A stretch of DNA of 64,000 nucleotides. Origin: Terriglobia bacterium (GTDB lineage: Bacteria > Acidobacteriota > Terriglobia > Bryobacterales > Bryobacteraceae). The notes under the pieces were generated by a model, which saw only the letters and a list, made by a program, of their open reading frames with translations, was not told the origin of the DNA and made no database searches. Location: the NCBI GenBank assembly GCA_020073145.1, contig JAIQFS010000001.1, positions 186,001 to 250,000 of the forward strand. Reading direction: 5' to 3'. This document shows, piece after piece, positions 18,187 through 26,682 of this stretch (its first letter is position 1; the number at the start of each line of letters is the position of its first letter). The position numbers and the translations under genes were made by a program.

Positions 18187-19200
18187 ATGGAGCAGTTTCC
18201 GACCGAGTTGCGGATTGGCGGCGTCCGGATCGCCCCGGCCACGGTGCTGGCGCCCATGGCGGGCGTCACCGACACCGTATTCCGGAGGTTTATCCGGAAC
18301 TTAGGCGGGTGCGGGCTCATCATGACGGAGTTCACGAGCTCGCATGGGGTGCGGGCCTCCTTGGGGGCGCGAAAGCCGACCAAGACGCTCAAGTATCTCG
18401 GATTTGAGCCGGAAGAGCATCCGATTTCGGCGCAGCTATTCGGGTCCGATCCGGGGGTGATGGCCGACGCTGCGCGCGTCTGCCAGGACCTGGGGTTCGA
18501 CATCCTGGACCTCAACTTCGGGTGCCCGGTCAATAAAGTAGTGAAGTGCAACGGCGGGTCGGGGCTGCTGCGCGATCTGCCGCTGGTGGAGCGGCTGCTG
18601 CGCGAGGTGCGGCAAGCCATCGGCATTCCGTTCACGATGAAATACCGCGCGGGATGGAACGATTCCGAGCTGGTGACGGTGCGGATGGCGCAACTGGCCG
18701 AGGACTGCGGACTGCAGGCCGTGGCGCTGCATCCGCGCACGCGCGAGCAGGGGTACAGCGGCAGGGCCGACTGGTCGCGGATCGCCGAAGTCAAGGCGGC
18801 GGTGAAGATTCCGGTGATCGGGAACGGGGACATCGTCACGCCCGAGGACGCGGTGCGCATGGTGCGCGAGACCGGCTGCGACGCCGTCATGATCGGCCGC
18901 ACGGCTTCGTCGAATCCGTGGATCTTCCGGCAGATTCAACAGTATCTGGAGACTGGCGCGTACGACCAACCCACGCAGCGCGACCGCTACGAGATGATGC
19001 GGCAGTATTACGCCATGCTGATTGAGCGCGACGAAAAAGACACGGTCGGCAAGATGAAGCAGTTCGCCACCTACTTCACGCACGGGGTGCGGAATGGTGC
19101 GCGGCTGCGCGAGCGGATCTATCACGTGCACGAGGCGGCGGCGATTCTCGGCCTGGTCGACGAATTCTTCCAGGTCGCCGAGCCGGCGCTGGCTTCCTAA
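18187..19200 (+). CDS. dusB: tRNA-dihydrouridine synthase
   Basis: FMN enzyme that reduces uridines in the tRNA D-loop, 337 aa. The TIM-barrel begins VLAPMAGVTDTVFRRF. The catalytic cysteine is in DILDLNFGCPVNKVVKCNGGSGLLRD, and the phosphate-binding blocks VIGNGDIVTPEDAV and DAVMIGRTASSNPWIF are intact. A C-terminal helical tRNA-binding region follows (RYEMMRQYYAMLIERDEKD...). It is nine bases upstream of rnhA and presumably co-transcribed with it. Confidence 0.92.
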   Translation: MEQFPTELRIGGVRIAPATVLAPMAGVTDTVFRRFIRNLGGCGLIMTEFTSSHGVRASLGARKPTKTLKYLGFEPEEHPISAQLFGSDPGVMADAARVCQDLGFDILDLNFGCPVNKVVKCNGGSGLLRDLPLVERLLREVRQAIGIPFTMKYRAGWNDSELVTVRMAQLAEDCGLQAVALHPRTREQGYSGRADWSRIAEVKAAVKIPVIGNGDIVTPEDAVRMVRETGCDAVMIGRTASSNPWIFRQIQQYLETGAYDQPTQRDRYEMMRQYYAMLIERDEKDTVGKMKQFATYFTHGVRNGARLRERIYHVHEAAAILGLVDEFFQVAEPALAS

Positions 19201-19209
19201 ACACGTCTC

Positions 19210-19656
19210 GTGAAGAAAGTCCATCTCATCACCGATGGCGCGTGCCTGGGCAATCCCGGGCCCGGCGGCTGGGCCTGCATCCTGCGCTACAACGGCACCA
19301 AGAAGGAGGTGTGGGGATCGGAGCCGCACACCACCAACAACCGCATGGAGCTGATGGCGGCGATCGAAGGCCTGCGCGCCCTCAAGGAAGACTGCGAAGT
19401 CGAGGTGGTGACCGATTCCGAGTACTTGAAGAACGGGATCACCACATGGATTCACGGCTGGAAGCGGAAGGGCTGGCTGACGGCAGCGAAGAAACCCGTC
19501 ATCAATCAGGACCTGTGGAAAGCGCTCGACGAACAGGTGGCACGCCACCGAACCACGTGGTCGTGGACGAAGGGCCACGCCTCGCACGCCGACAACAACC
19601 GCTGCGACGAGATGGCGACGCGCGCGGCGCGGGAGCAGGACCGGGGGGCGCAGTAG
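19210..19656 (+). CDS. rnhA: Ribonuclease HI
   Basis: Degrades the RNA strand of RNA-DNA hybrids, 148 aa, starting at GTG. Active-site residues are all present: D9 ([10 protein letters not shown]), E47 ([13 protein letters not shown]), D69 (VVTDSEYL), H123 ([10 protein letters not shown]) and D133 ([12 protein letters not shown]). The basic handle region ([17 protein letters not shown], residues 80-96) matches type 1 RNase HI. The 3' half of this gene recurs twice further along as broken fragments (21955-22002 and 23909-24066), a striking feature of the next 4.5 kb. Confidence 0.95.
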   Translation: MKKVHLITDGACLGNPGPGGWACILRYNGTKKEVWGSEPHTTNNRMELMAAIEGLRALKEDCEVEVVTDSEYLKNGITTWIHGWKRKGWLTAAKKPVINQDLWKALDEQVARHRTTWSWTKGHASHADNNRCDEMATRAAREQDRGAQ

Positions 19657-19679
19657 CGCGACCGGTGCGGTGTCCGATT

Positions 19680-19754
19680 GGATCCTTTCGGACTTTGAGA
19701 AACGCCGATTGCATCGAAAGGAGTTACCCCTTACCTTCCGAAAGGATCCTTTCG
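19680..19754. repeat. 12-bp inverted repeat with an internal 16-bp palindrome
   Basis: GGATCCTTTCGG at 19680-19691 is the exact reverse complement of CCGAAAGGATCC at 19738-19749. The right copy is also part of a perfect 16-bp palindrome, CGAAAGGATCCTTTCG (19739-19754), and a third CGAAAGG lies between them at 19715-19721. It could be a protein-binding site, a recombination scar or an unrecognised element end. It begins 23 bases after the rnhA stop. Confidence 0.6.
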
Positions 19755-19979
19755 AGAGTACGTTCGCGTCTCGATGGACGGCACCCTGGGGCGGCGTCGC
19801 CCAACTCCGCGGGCCGGCAATTTCTCCTCGCGTTTCGAACGGAACTGGATTGCAAACGAGGCAGTCCGGCGGCTGAGATTGCCGCAGCGCTTCGTTTTGG
19901 CCGTCCCACCGGGAACCCTCCATGCGATTCCATTATGACCCTGAGGTGAAAGAAGGCGGGCTTCCGGAATGGGCGGACT

Positions 19980-20025
19980 CTGTGATAAGTCATTACCTCT
20001 CAAAGGGTTGAAAAAACTATCACAG
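19980..20025. repeat. 8-bp inverted repeat CTGTGATA / TATCACAG
   Basis: CTGTGATA at 19980-19987 and TATCACAG at 20018-20025 are exact inverted copies, 30 bases apart, and bracket the end of a 29-codon frame. The half-site resembles CRP-type TGTGA/TCACA half-sites, but the spacing is far too wide for one CRP dimer. Significance is uncertain. Confidence 0.4.
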
Positions 20026-20410
20026 TCTGTCACCGGCCCCAAGGGGATCGACGGGAGGTGCCTCGACTCTCGGGAAGGGTGCACCCACTCTGACATTTTT
20101 GTCGCCTGTCCACTAGAGTCGAAGGGTGAGATGCGCCAGTTCCGAGCGTCTCACGGTCCCGGTTGCCGCCGAGGCGTAATTCCTTCCGGCCCTGAAACAA
20201 TCTTCAAAATTTGAATGTGAAAGGCAACGTGCGAGGCGGGCTCCGCTTTCGCATGAGAAAGGGATTGCGATGATCCAAGAAACTCCAAATTGGAGACCCC
20301 TTGACCCCACGATCTGGTCACGATTCCAGACTCCGTTGAGGCCGAACCCGTCGAGGGATCGGTGCCGGCGGCGAAACCGGCTGAAAGAACTGAAAGGAAG
20401 AGAAAATCCA

Positions 20411-20728
20411 TTGAAAGCCAAAAACACAAGCAAAGCGATCCTCGACGCAGTCGCCTCACAACGGCGGCGGGGAGAGACTGCGCTGATCGTCAGAATCGAA
20501 CCCAATCTCATCCAGGAGGCAATCGACGCTCTCCCCGAGTACAGAAAAGTGTTCGCGCCCTTTGTCCCCGGCCGGACTGATTTATCGCCGATTTACGAAG
20601 CTTACGAACGAGTGCAACAAGAAGAAGGGACCGAGCAATCCGTCTTGCTGCTTGTCCAATGCCGGACGACGCAGGAGTTCCGTGACGCGATACCGCCCCT
20701 GCAAACATCCCGGACCAGGTCCAGGTGA
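20411..20728 (+). CDS. Small hypothetical protein
   Basis: A 105-residue frame whose body reads like a folded soluble protein: KAILDAVASQRRRGETALIVRIEP, then LIQEAIDALPEYRKVFAPFVPG, RTDLSPIYEAYERVQQEEGTEQSVLLLVQCRTTQEF. I propose TTG at 20411 as start because AGGAAGAG sits about seven bases upstream; the frame can be extended to an ATG at 20270, but that part is Arg/Pro-rich and looks non-coding. I do not recognise a family. It lies in the rearranged stretch between rnhA and the oppositely oriented LLM gene. Confidence 0.4.
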   Translation: MKAKNTSKAILDAVASQRRRGETALIVRIEPNLIQEAIDALPEYRKVFAPFVPGRTDLSPIYEAYERVQQEEGTEQSVLLLVQCRTTQEFRDAIPPLQTSRTRSR

Positions 20729-20791
20729 AGGTGGTCGCGGCCTCGCCCATTCACCCACGTCAGCCGGAAACTCACAAACTGCCTCGGCCCC

Positions 20792-21811
20792 TCAGCGCCA
20801 GCCGAGCGCGGGGGCGACCATGGCGAGAATGGCCTCCATGACATGCGCATTGTAGGCGACGCCGAGTTGGTTCGGGACGGTGAGCAAGAGCGTGTCGGCC
20901 GCCGCGATCGCTTCGTCTTTCTTGAGCTGTTCGATCAAACTGTCCGGCTCCGCGGCATAGCCACGGCCGAAGATCGCTCGTGTGTTGTCCAGAATGCCGA
21001 TCTGGTCGTCTTCTTTGCCGCCTCGTCCGAAATACAAGCGATCGCGGTCGTCGAGCAACGGAAAGATACTGCGGCTCACGGACGTTCGCGGCGACCGAGC
21101 GTGGCCGGCCTCCTTCCAGGCGGCATGGAAGGCGCGAATTTGCGCGGCTTGTTGGACGTGGAACGGCTCGCCGGTCTCGTCGAATTTCAGGGTGGAGGAC
21201 TGCATGTGCATGCCGAGCCTGGCGGCCCAGGCAGCAGTGGCGTTGGTCGCCGCGCCCCACCAGATGCGATCGCGCAATCCTTCGGAGTGCGGCTCCAGAC
21301 GCAGCAGCCCGGGCGGATTGGGAAACATGGGACGCGGGTTCGGCTGCGCAAAGCCCTGGCCGCTCAGGAGTTGGAGAAATTCTTCGGCGCGCCGGCGGCC
21401 CATGCTCGCATCGTCCTCGCCTTGTTTCGGCAGGTGCCCAAAATAGCGCCACCCCTCGATCACCTGCTCGGGGGAACCGCGGCTGATTCCCAACTGGAGA
21501 CGGCCGCCCGCGAGGAGATCGGCCGCGCCGGCATCCTCCGCCATGTAATGCGGGTTCTCATACCGCATGTCAATGACGGCGGTGCCGATTTCAATCCGTC
21601 GCGTCCTGGCTCCGACCGCGGCAAGCAGCGGGAACGGCGACGCCAGTTGCCGGGCAAAGTGATGGACCCGAAAGTAGGCGCCGTCCATGCCCAGGCGCTC
21701 GGCCTCAACGGCGAGATCGATGGACTGCAGCAATGCGTCCGCGGCCGACTGCGTTTGTGACTGCGGAGAAGGTGTCCAATGACCGAAGGAGAGGAAGCCG
21801 ATTTTCTTCAT
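20792..21811 (-). CDS. LLM-class flavin-dependent oxidoreductase (luciferase-like)
   Basis: Predicted FMN/F420-type monooxygenase or reductase with a TIM-barrel, 339 aa. It begins MKKIGFLSFGHWTPSP, then SIDLAVEAERLGMDGAYFRVHHF and FPLLAAVGARTRRIEIGTAVIDM and AEDAGAADLLAGGRLQLGISRG, the usual progression of luciferase-like proteins. A later GRRRAEEFLQLL and the C-terminal LLLTVPNQLGVAYNAHVMEAIL complete the fold. The substrate is unknown. The gene is flanked on one side by intact rnhA and on the other by an rnhA fragment. Confidence 0.82.
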   Translation of the reverse strand: MKKIGFLSFGHWTPSPQSQTQSAADALLQSIDLAVEAERLGMDGAYFRVHHFARQLASPFPLLAAVGARTRRIEIGTAVIDMRYENPHYMAEDAGAADLLAGGRLQLGISRGSPEQVIEGWRYFGHLPKQGEDDASMGRRRAEEFLQLLSGQGFAQPNPRPMFPNPPGLLRLEPHSEGLRDRIWWGAATNATAAWAARLGMHMQSSTLKFDETGEPFHVQQAAQIRAFHAAWKEAGHARSPRTSVSRSIFPLLDDRDRLYFGRGGKEDDQIGILDNTRAIFGRGYAAEPDSLIEQLKKDEAIAAADTLLLTVPNQLGVAYNAHVMEAILAMVAPALGWR

Positions 21812-21954
21812 GAAAGATTAGTTTACCGTTTGGTTCGGAGAACGAAGACCATGGCCGAACCCCGAACTCCTTGGCCTTGTGCGGTTTCAAGCGCTTGCGG
21901 ATGATTTCCGCCTCGCCGATTTAAGCACCGGGAGCGTTGGTCAGCGGGTCGCTG

Positions 21955-22002
21955 CAGGATTTGTGGAAGGCGCTCGACGAGCAGGTGGCACGCCACAGAA
22001 CA
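21955..22002 (+). pseudogene. Short rnhA 3' fragment (copy 2)
   Basis: About 48 bases that closely match codons Q100-T115 of the intact rnhA (19504-19552): the shared core CAGGA(C/T)(C/T)TGTGGAA(A/G)GCGCTCGACGA is followed by GGTGGCACGCCAC. It encodes [16 protein letters not shown] in plus orientation. Sequence on both sides is unrelated to rnhA. It lies between the start of the LLM gene and the end of the S53 gene. Confidence 0.75.
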
Positions 22003-22077
22003 CGCGAAAGCGCCGGCGCCCAGGGGAAGGGCGGCCGGCGCAAGGAACCACCGTTTCGCGCGGGTTCGCCAACAGGG

Positions 22078-23544
22078 TTAGTGCGGGCCCATATGTCCGC
22101 GGCCCTGCGGCAGGTTCAGCGAATGCAGCAGCGACTCGGCGATCTCGATGAGGCCGTCGGCCGGCGACTCGTACCGAATTACATTGCTGATGAGCTGGTC
22201 GGTGACCGGAGAGCCGAGGCCGGTGGTGGCGTCCCATCCCGGTCCGGCCGCGAAGCCGGGTACAAAGAGCGCGTTGTTGCCGCTGGTGACGTCGAAGAAC
22301 GAGGCCGAATAGTGCTTCTGGCCGACGCGGTAGAGCGCGGCATTGATGAACCCGAGGTCGAACACGGTTTTTTGATCGGCAATCGCCACCAGCGCGGCCC
22401 ATTGAGGCGAGCCGGCGCTGGTGCCGCCGAACAGGTAGAAGCCGACCGGAATCCCGGGGATGTCCAGAAAGGTGAGCAGCCCGTGGTTGACGGCGGCGCT
22501 GTAAGAAACGTCCGGCACGCCCAAACGCTTACCGGGGACGGTGCCGCGCTGATAGAACGGCTGGTCGAACAAGACACTGAATGCGCCGCCGGTGGCGCCA
22601 TCGATGGGGTCGCCTTCATTCCACGCGATCTCGCCCTGGTAGGTTCCGGGCGCCGGGTTGGCCGTGGGGTCGCACCCGAGGGCTATCAGACAATAATCGG
22701 CGGCGTGCAGTTCGGTACCGCCGACGGCGGTCACCAGCGGGTCGCTGGCGGGAGAGGAGACGGCTTGCACCAAAGACGTGCCGTCGCACGACGGCTGGGC
22801 CGAGCCAAAATCGCCGGAGGAGGCCAACAGCGTCATGCCTTTGAGCGTGGCTTCGGAGAACAACAGGTGCTGCTTGGAGAGCAGGGCCGGGTCCATGCAG
22901 CTCTCGTTTTCGCCGAAACTCTGCGAAACGACATCACCGAGCCGGTGATCCACCGCATACTTGGTGGCGCTCAAGATATCGGCGTCCTGGTCGGACTTGG
23001 CCAGCACCAGGACGATATTGGCGCCGGGGGCGATGGCGTGAGCCCAGGTGACGTCAAGCGAGATTTCCTGCGCCCAGCCAATCATGTCGCCATTGGTCGG
23101 GTCGAAGGGGGTCAACCCATCGGGCGCGATCTGGGTGAACGTGCCGAGCGCAGGATCGGCCGCGCCGCCCAGCCCGTTCAGCCCGGGAAGACCATAAAAG
23201 GCGTCATACGTGTTCAGCTCGAGCTGCATGTTGGGCGATTGGAACGCGTCGATGATGACAATGGTCTTTCCCTTCCCGGTGAGGCCCGCGTTGATCAGAG
23301 TATCGATGTGATAGGCGTGGCGGATCTGGAACGGGTCGTAACAGGCCACGCCGGGCGTCAATCCCACCTGGCAAGTGAACAGGCCGTAGCTCGGACCGAT
23401 GGCGCTGCTCGGCATGGCTTTCGCCCCAACCTTCAGGAAGGGAGATACCGACGAGCCTCGATGGGCGCGGCTTCCAGCGATGGGTGTGAAGCCGGCCAGC
23501 CCCGTGGCTGCGACGAAAACGAATAGAACTCTCCGGATGTTCAT
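22078..23544 (-). CDS. S53-family serine-carboxyl peptidase (sedolisin), no prodomain
   Basis: Secreted acid-type endopeptidase of 488 aa. A signal peptide (MNIRRVLFVFVAATGLAG) leads after about 65 residues into the catalytic domain (CYDPFQIRHAYHIDTL). Catalytic residues are visible: E160 and D164 in EISLDVTWAHAIAPG, oxyanion D245 in LASSGDFGSAQPSC, and nucleophile S376 in GGTSAGSPQW. The calcium-site region is probably near FFDVTSGNN and GWDATTGLGSP. The Pro-kumamolisin activation domain, about 150-180 residues in most relatives, is missing, so the enzyme may not be self-inhibited or may be activated another way. Direct-repeat rnhA fragments lie on both sides. Confidence 0.88.
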   Translation of the reverse strand: MNIRRVLFVFVAATGLAGFTPIAGSRAHRGSSVSPFLKVGAKAMPSSAIGPSYGLFTCQVGLTPGVACYDPFQIRHAYHIDTLINAGLTGKGKTIVIIDAFQSPNMQLELNTYDAFYGLPGLNGLGGAADPALGTFTQIAPDGLTPFDPTNGDMIGWAQEISLDVTWAHAIAPGANIVLVLAKSDQDADILSATKYAVDHRLGDVVSQSFGENESCMDPALLSKQHLLFSEATLKGMTLLASSGDFGSAQPSCDGTSLVQAVSSPASDPLVTAVGGTELHAADYCLIALGCDPTANPAPGTYQGEIAWNEGDPIDGATGGAFSVLFDQPFYQRGTVPGKRLGVPDVSYSAAVNHGLLTFLDIPGIPVGFYLFGGTSAGSPQWAALVAIADQKTVFDLGFINAALYRVGQKHYSASFFDVTSGNNALFVPGFAAGPGWDATTGLGSPVTDQLISNVIRYESPADGLIEIAESLLHSLNLPQGRGHMGPH

Positions 23545-23908
23545 GCAATGCTCTCCTCTCGACTGCGCTGAATGTTGCCGCTAGTTCCGGCGCGGGGGAC
23601 CCAAATGATGGATGCGTGCTGACCGTCGCGGCGAAAAGATCGTCCCTGGGATGCGAAGCGCAAACCTCGCTGAAGCGTCGCCCACGATCCATTTCCGTCC
23701 GCACGCGTGACGGTTCTTCGCGGGCGACGAACGTTGCGCCCACGCACTCTTCGAAAATCATGCGCGCTGCCTGGAAAGAAGTCAATTCGTTTTTTCAGAT
23801 TCAATTGACCCGAAGTCTAGCCGCACACGAATGAGCGGCTGGATGAGGGATTTCCCTCTCGACAGAGGCACGGACAAACGGTGGATGCAGTACGGATTCG
23901 CGCAAGGA
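23545..23908. other. Intergenic leader of the S53 gene
   Basis: About 360 bases without a supported gene. It contains the candidate minus-strand promoter at 23757-23785 and a leader of about 200 bases before the S53 ATG. I see no clear riboswitch fold. It ends where the third rnhA fragment begins. Confidence 0.4.
23757..23785 (-). promoter_or_regulatory. Candidate sigma-70 promoter for the S53 gene
   Basis: On the minus strand TTGACT (23785-23780) and CATGAT (23762-23757) are 17 bases apart. A start near 23750 would leave about 200 untranslated bases. Based on box match only. Confidence 0.4.
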
Positions 23909-24066
23909 TCGGCTGGAAGCACAAAGGCTGGATAACGGCGGCCCAGAAACCGGTCATCCATCAGGACCTGTGGAAGGCGCTCGACGAACCAGTGGAGCGG
24001 CACAGAACCACATGGTCGTGGACCAAAGGCCATGCTTCCCACGCCGACCACAACCGCCGCGACGGA
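23909..24066 (+). pseudogene. rnhA 3' fragment (copy 3), fused to a kinase remnant
   Basis: About 158 bases matching rnhA codons from roughly H82 to D133: the encoded text [51 protein letters not shown] aligns with the intact protein at about 80 percent of positions by eye. D9, E47 and D69 of the active site are missing, so it cannot be functional. The divergence says it is not a recent copy of the neighbouring gene. Homology stops at the point where a minus-strand kinase remnant begins (24069). Confidence 0.8.
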
Positions 24067-24068
24067 AA

Positions 24069-24489
24069 TCCAGAACCTTGACCGTGCCGTCGGGCTTGAC
24101 CTTGATGTTGGGGGCTTGAGGTCGCGATGGACGAGGTTCTATTCGTGCGCGGCTTCGAGCGCATCGGCGATCTGGCGGGCGATGGCGAGGGTCTCAGCGA
24201 GCGGGATTTTGCCGAGCGCCGTGCGGTCGGCGAGCGTCGGACCTTCGACCAGTTCCATCACCAGGTAATTGGGGCCGACGTCGTGCAGCGTGCAGATGTT
24301 GGGATGGTTGAGGGACGCGATGGCGTGGGCTTTTTCGAAGCGCTCGCTGAAACGCTCGGCGGAAACCTTGATGGCGACTTCGCCAGCGAGGCGGGAATCG
24401 CGGGCACGGTACACCTCGCCCATGCCGCCCGCGCCGATGGGGGCGACGATCTCGTAGGGGCCCAGGCGCGTTCCGGCGGAGAGGGGCAT
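24069..24489 (-). pseudogene. Truncated Ser/Thr protein kinase remnant
   Basis: The first 116 residues are an intact N-lobe: GPYEIVAPIGAGGMGEVYRARD (Gly loop), VAIKVS (ATP lysine), HPNICTLHDVGPNYLVMELVEGPTL. The frame then hits a TAG directly before NLVHRDLKP. One base is lost within the following proline codons, and after correcting this NIKVKPDGTVKVLDF is read. Homology ends right at the DFG position, where the rnhA fragment starts on the other strand. Activation segment and C-lobe are missing. This is a gene remnant with a stop, a frameshift and a breakpoint. Confidence 0.85.
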
Positions 24490-24505
24490 GCGGTTCGTAC
24501 CAATT

Positions 24506-24860
24506 CTACACTGTGGGATAGAGGCGCTCCGCTCCCTGGCGGTCGCGGCTCAATACGGGCCCCTTGCTTCGAAAGGAGTAGCGAGCGGTGCGCGTACGCA
24601 AGCGGTGCCAGAATAGCCTCTTTTGATCTCCGGCGCAGGTTGCGTGGAGATGAGCCTGGCGAAAATACAACGGCCATAGCTGGAGTGGATGGACATGGGC
24701 GAGGTAGCCGCGATCATTCAGGGTGAAGCGGTCCACGCCGTATTTATCGTAGAGGTCCGTCCGGTTGACCGAAGCCAACGAGGCCGACGAGCAGCACAGT
24801 CGTCAGTGCGAAAGCCGCGGGGAGGATCAGCTTCCAGCGATCGGGCCCGGTCCCGGATCG
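24506..24860 (-). pseudogene. Probable frameshifted membrane-protein remnant
   Basis: Two minus-strand frames seem to form one broken gene. From about 24840 to 24770 one frame gives a membrane-anchor-like segment (RWKLILPAAFALTTVLLVGLV). It stops, and an overlapping frame continues with SVNRTDLYDKYGVDRFTLND followed by RGYLAHVHPLQLWPLYFRQA, which reads like real protein. I do not recognise the family. It lies directly upstream of the kinase remnant and belongs to the same decayed block. The remaining DNA up to 25120 shows no gene. Confidence 0.4.
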
Positions 24861-25120
24861 GGATATCCCACAGGATTCAGGAAAACTCCAGGCGCCACCA
24901 AGGCTCATACGGACCTCCCAAGCTTCCTAATGGATTCGATGCAGGGGCGAGCGCCACGGTTCCGCCGGCCTGGCAGCATACCAATTCGCCTGTAGGGCGA
25001 CTACTGTCCAGTCAGTACAAACGGATTGGCTGCCGGCGCGTCCATGTAAGCGGGGCCACACTTAGCGGACAGCGCTGAAGAGTTGTGGACCCCAAGACTA
25101 TTCCGTTACGTGGAGGATCT

Positions 25121-26593
25121 ATGAATCAGCAGATTTCCTGGTTGAAGCCCAAGGCAGTGGCGATGGGGGTGGTGTTGGCCTTGGGGCTGGGCGGGCTCAG
25201 CGTCGTGGGAGCCACGCTGGCCGGAGGCGCGAATCCGGCGGTCACCCTCAAGCTGGCCGATGGAAATGAAGCACCGAGCCGGATCGGGTTCGCCCCGGTG
25301 GTGAAGAGAGTGCTGCCGGCGGTAGTCAACATTTCGTCATCGAAAGTAGTCCAGACGCCAACCGGATTTTCCGGGCAGTTGCCGAACGACCCGCTCTTCC
25401 GCCAGTTCTTCGGCGACGATTCGAGCGGGCGTTTCAACATGCCTCGCGAACAGCGCGAGCAAGGCCTGGGATCGGGAGTGATTGTGAGTCCGAACGGCTA
25501 CATTTTGACGAATAACCACGTAGTGGATGGAGCGAGCGATATCCGGGTGACGCTCTCCGACAAACGGGAATTGAAAGCCAAGGTGATTGGCACCGATCCC
25601 AAAACGGACATTGCGGTGGTGAAAATCGATGCGACCGAGCTGCCTTCGATCACCATCGGAGATTCTTCGAAAGTGCAGATTGGCGACTACGCGCTGGCGG
25701 TGGGCGACCCGTTCGGCGTGGGACAGACGGTGACCATGGGGATCGTGAGCGCGACCGGCCGCACGGGCCTGGGGATTGAAGACTACGAAGACTTCATCCA
25801 GACCGATGCACCGATCAACCCCGGCAACTCGGGGGGAGCGCTGGTCAATGACCGCGGGGAATTGGTGGGGATCAACACGGCCATCATCGCTCACGGATCG
25901 GAAGGCAATCAGGGCATCGGATTCGCGGTGCCGGTGAACCTGGCACGGACGGTGATGGAGGAGATCGTCAAGAACGGGAAAGTCACGCGGGCGTATCTGG
26001 GAATCCTGCCGCAGGACGTGACTCCGGCGATGGCGAAGGCGTTCGGAGAAAAGGAACCAGGTGGCGCGCTGGTAGGCGATGTCACGCCCAACAGCCCGGC
26101 GGCCCGCAGCGGGCTGCAGAGGGGGGATATCATTCTGGAGCTGAACGGCAAGCCGGTGAGGGACAGCAATCAACTGCGCATGAGCATTTCGATGATGCAT
26201 CCCGACGCCAGCGTCAGCCTCAAGGTGTTGCGCAACGGCGCCGAGCACGAGATGTCGGTGAACCTGGCGGAACTGCCCGTGAAAGAAGCCAGCTTGCAGA
26301 ATGACACCAACAGCTCGAAGAGCTCCCTTTCCGGCGTCTCCGTAGAGAACATGGATGCGGAAATGGCGCAGCAACTGGGCGTGCCCACGAACACCGCCGG
26401 CGTGGTGGTGACGGGCATCAGCCCGTCGAGCCCGGCCGCGGACTCGGGACTCCGGCGCGGCGACGTGATTCAGCAAGTCAACCGGCAACCAATCCGAACC
26501 ACCTCGGATTTCGAGCGCGCTATGGGGAGTTCGAAAGACGAAACTCTCCTGCTGGTGAACCGTCAAGGCAGCACGATGTATGTGACTGTCTGA
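25121..26593 (+). CDS. degQ: HtrA/Deg-family periplasmic serine protease
   Basis: Envelope quality-control protease of about 490 aa. I start at the ATG at 25121, preceded by GGAGG; the frame opens 36 bases earlier. One N-terminal signal/anchor (VAMGVVLALGLGGLSVVGATLAGG) precedes a trypsin-like domain with His133 (ILTNNHVVDGA), Asp163 (KTDIAVVKID) and Ser237 (INPGNSGGALVN). Two PDZ domains follow (AYLGILPQDVTPAMAKAFGEKEPGGALVGDV... and LSGVSVENMDAEMAQQLGVPTNTAGVVVTG...). The order and length match the DegP/DegQ group. The upstream region belongs to the decayed block, so the gene probably has its own promoter. Confidence 0.92.
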   Translation: MNQQISWLKPKAVAMGVVLALGLGGLSVVGATLAGGANPAVTLKLADGNEAPSRIGFAPVVKRVLPAVVNISSSKVVQTPTGFSGQLPNDPLFRQFFGDDSSGRFNMPREQREQGLGSGVIVSPNGYILTNNHVVDGASDIRVTLSDKRELKAKVIGTDPKTDIAVVKIDATELPSITIGDSSKVQIGDYALAVGDPFGVGQTVTMGIVSATGRTGLGIEDYEDFIQTDAPINPGNSGGALVNDRGELVGINTAIIAHGSEGNQGIGFAVPVNLARTVMEEIVKNGKVTRAYLGILPQDVTPAMAKAFGEKEPGGALVGDVTPNSPAARSGLQRGDIILELNGKPVRDSNQLRMSISMMHPDASVSLKVLRNGAEHEMSVNLAELPVKEASLQNDTNSSKSSLSGVSVENMDAEMAQQLGVPTNTAGVVVTGISPSSPAADSGLRRGDVIQQVNRQPIRTTSDFERAMGSSKDETLLLVNRQGSTMYVTV

Positions 26594-26682
26594 GGCCCAC
26601 CCACAGCCAGGCCGGTCCCGGACATCCTCCGCGACGGGACCGGCCGCAAATCGCGGCGCGCGCTGTGGGAGCAGTGAGGGAC

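Larger units (their letters stand above)
19657..20410. other. Gene-poor stretch between rnhA and a small ORF
   Basis: About 750 bases with no convincing gene. It holds two inverted repeats listed separately (19680-19754 and 19980-20025). It also contains a 29-codon frame at 19922-20011 whose peptide (MRFHYDPEVKEGGLPEWADS...) looks protein-like but ends early; it could be a remnant or a very small gene. No tRNA, transposase or riboswitch fold is evident. The stretch lies just after the intact rnhA, at one edge of the rearranged region. Confidence 0.5.
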
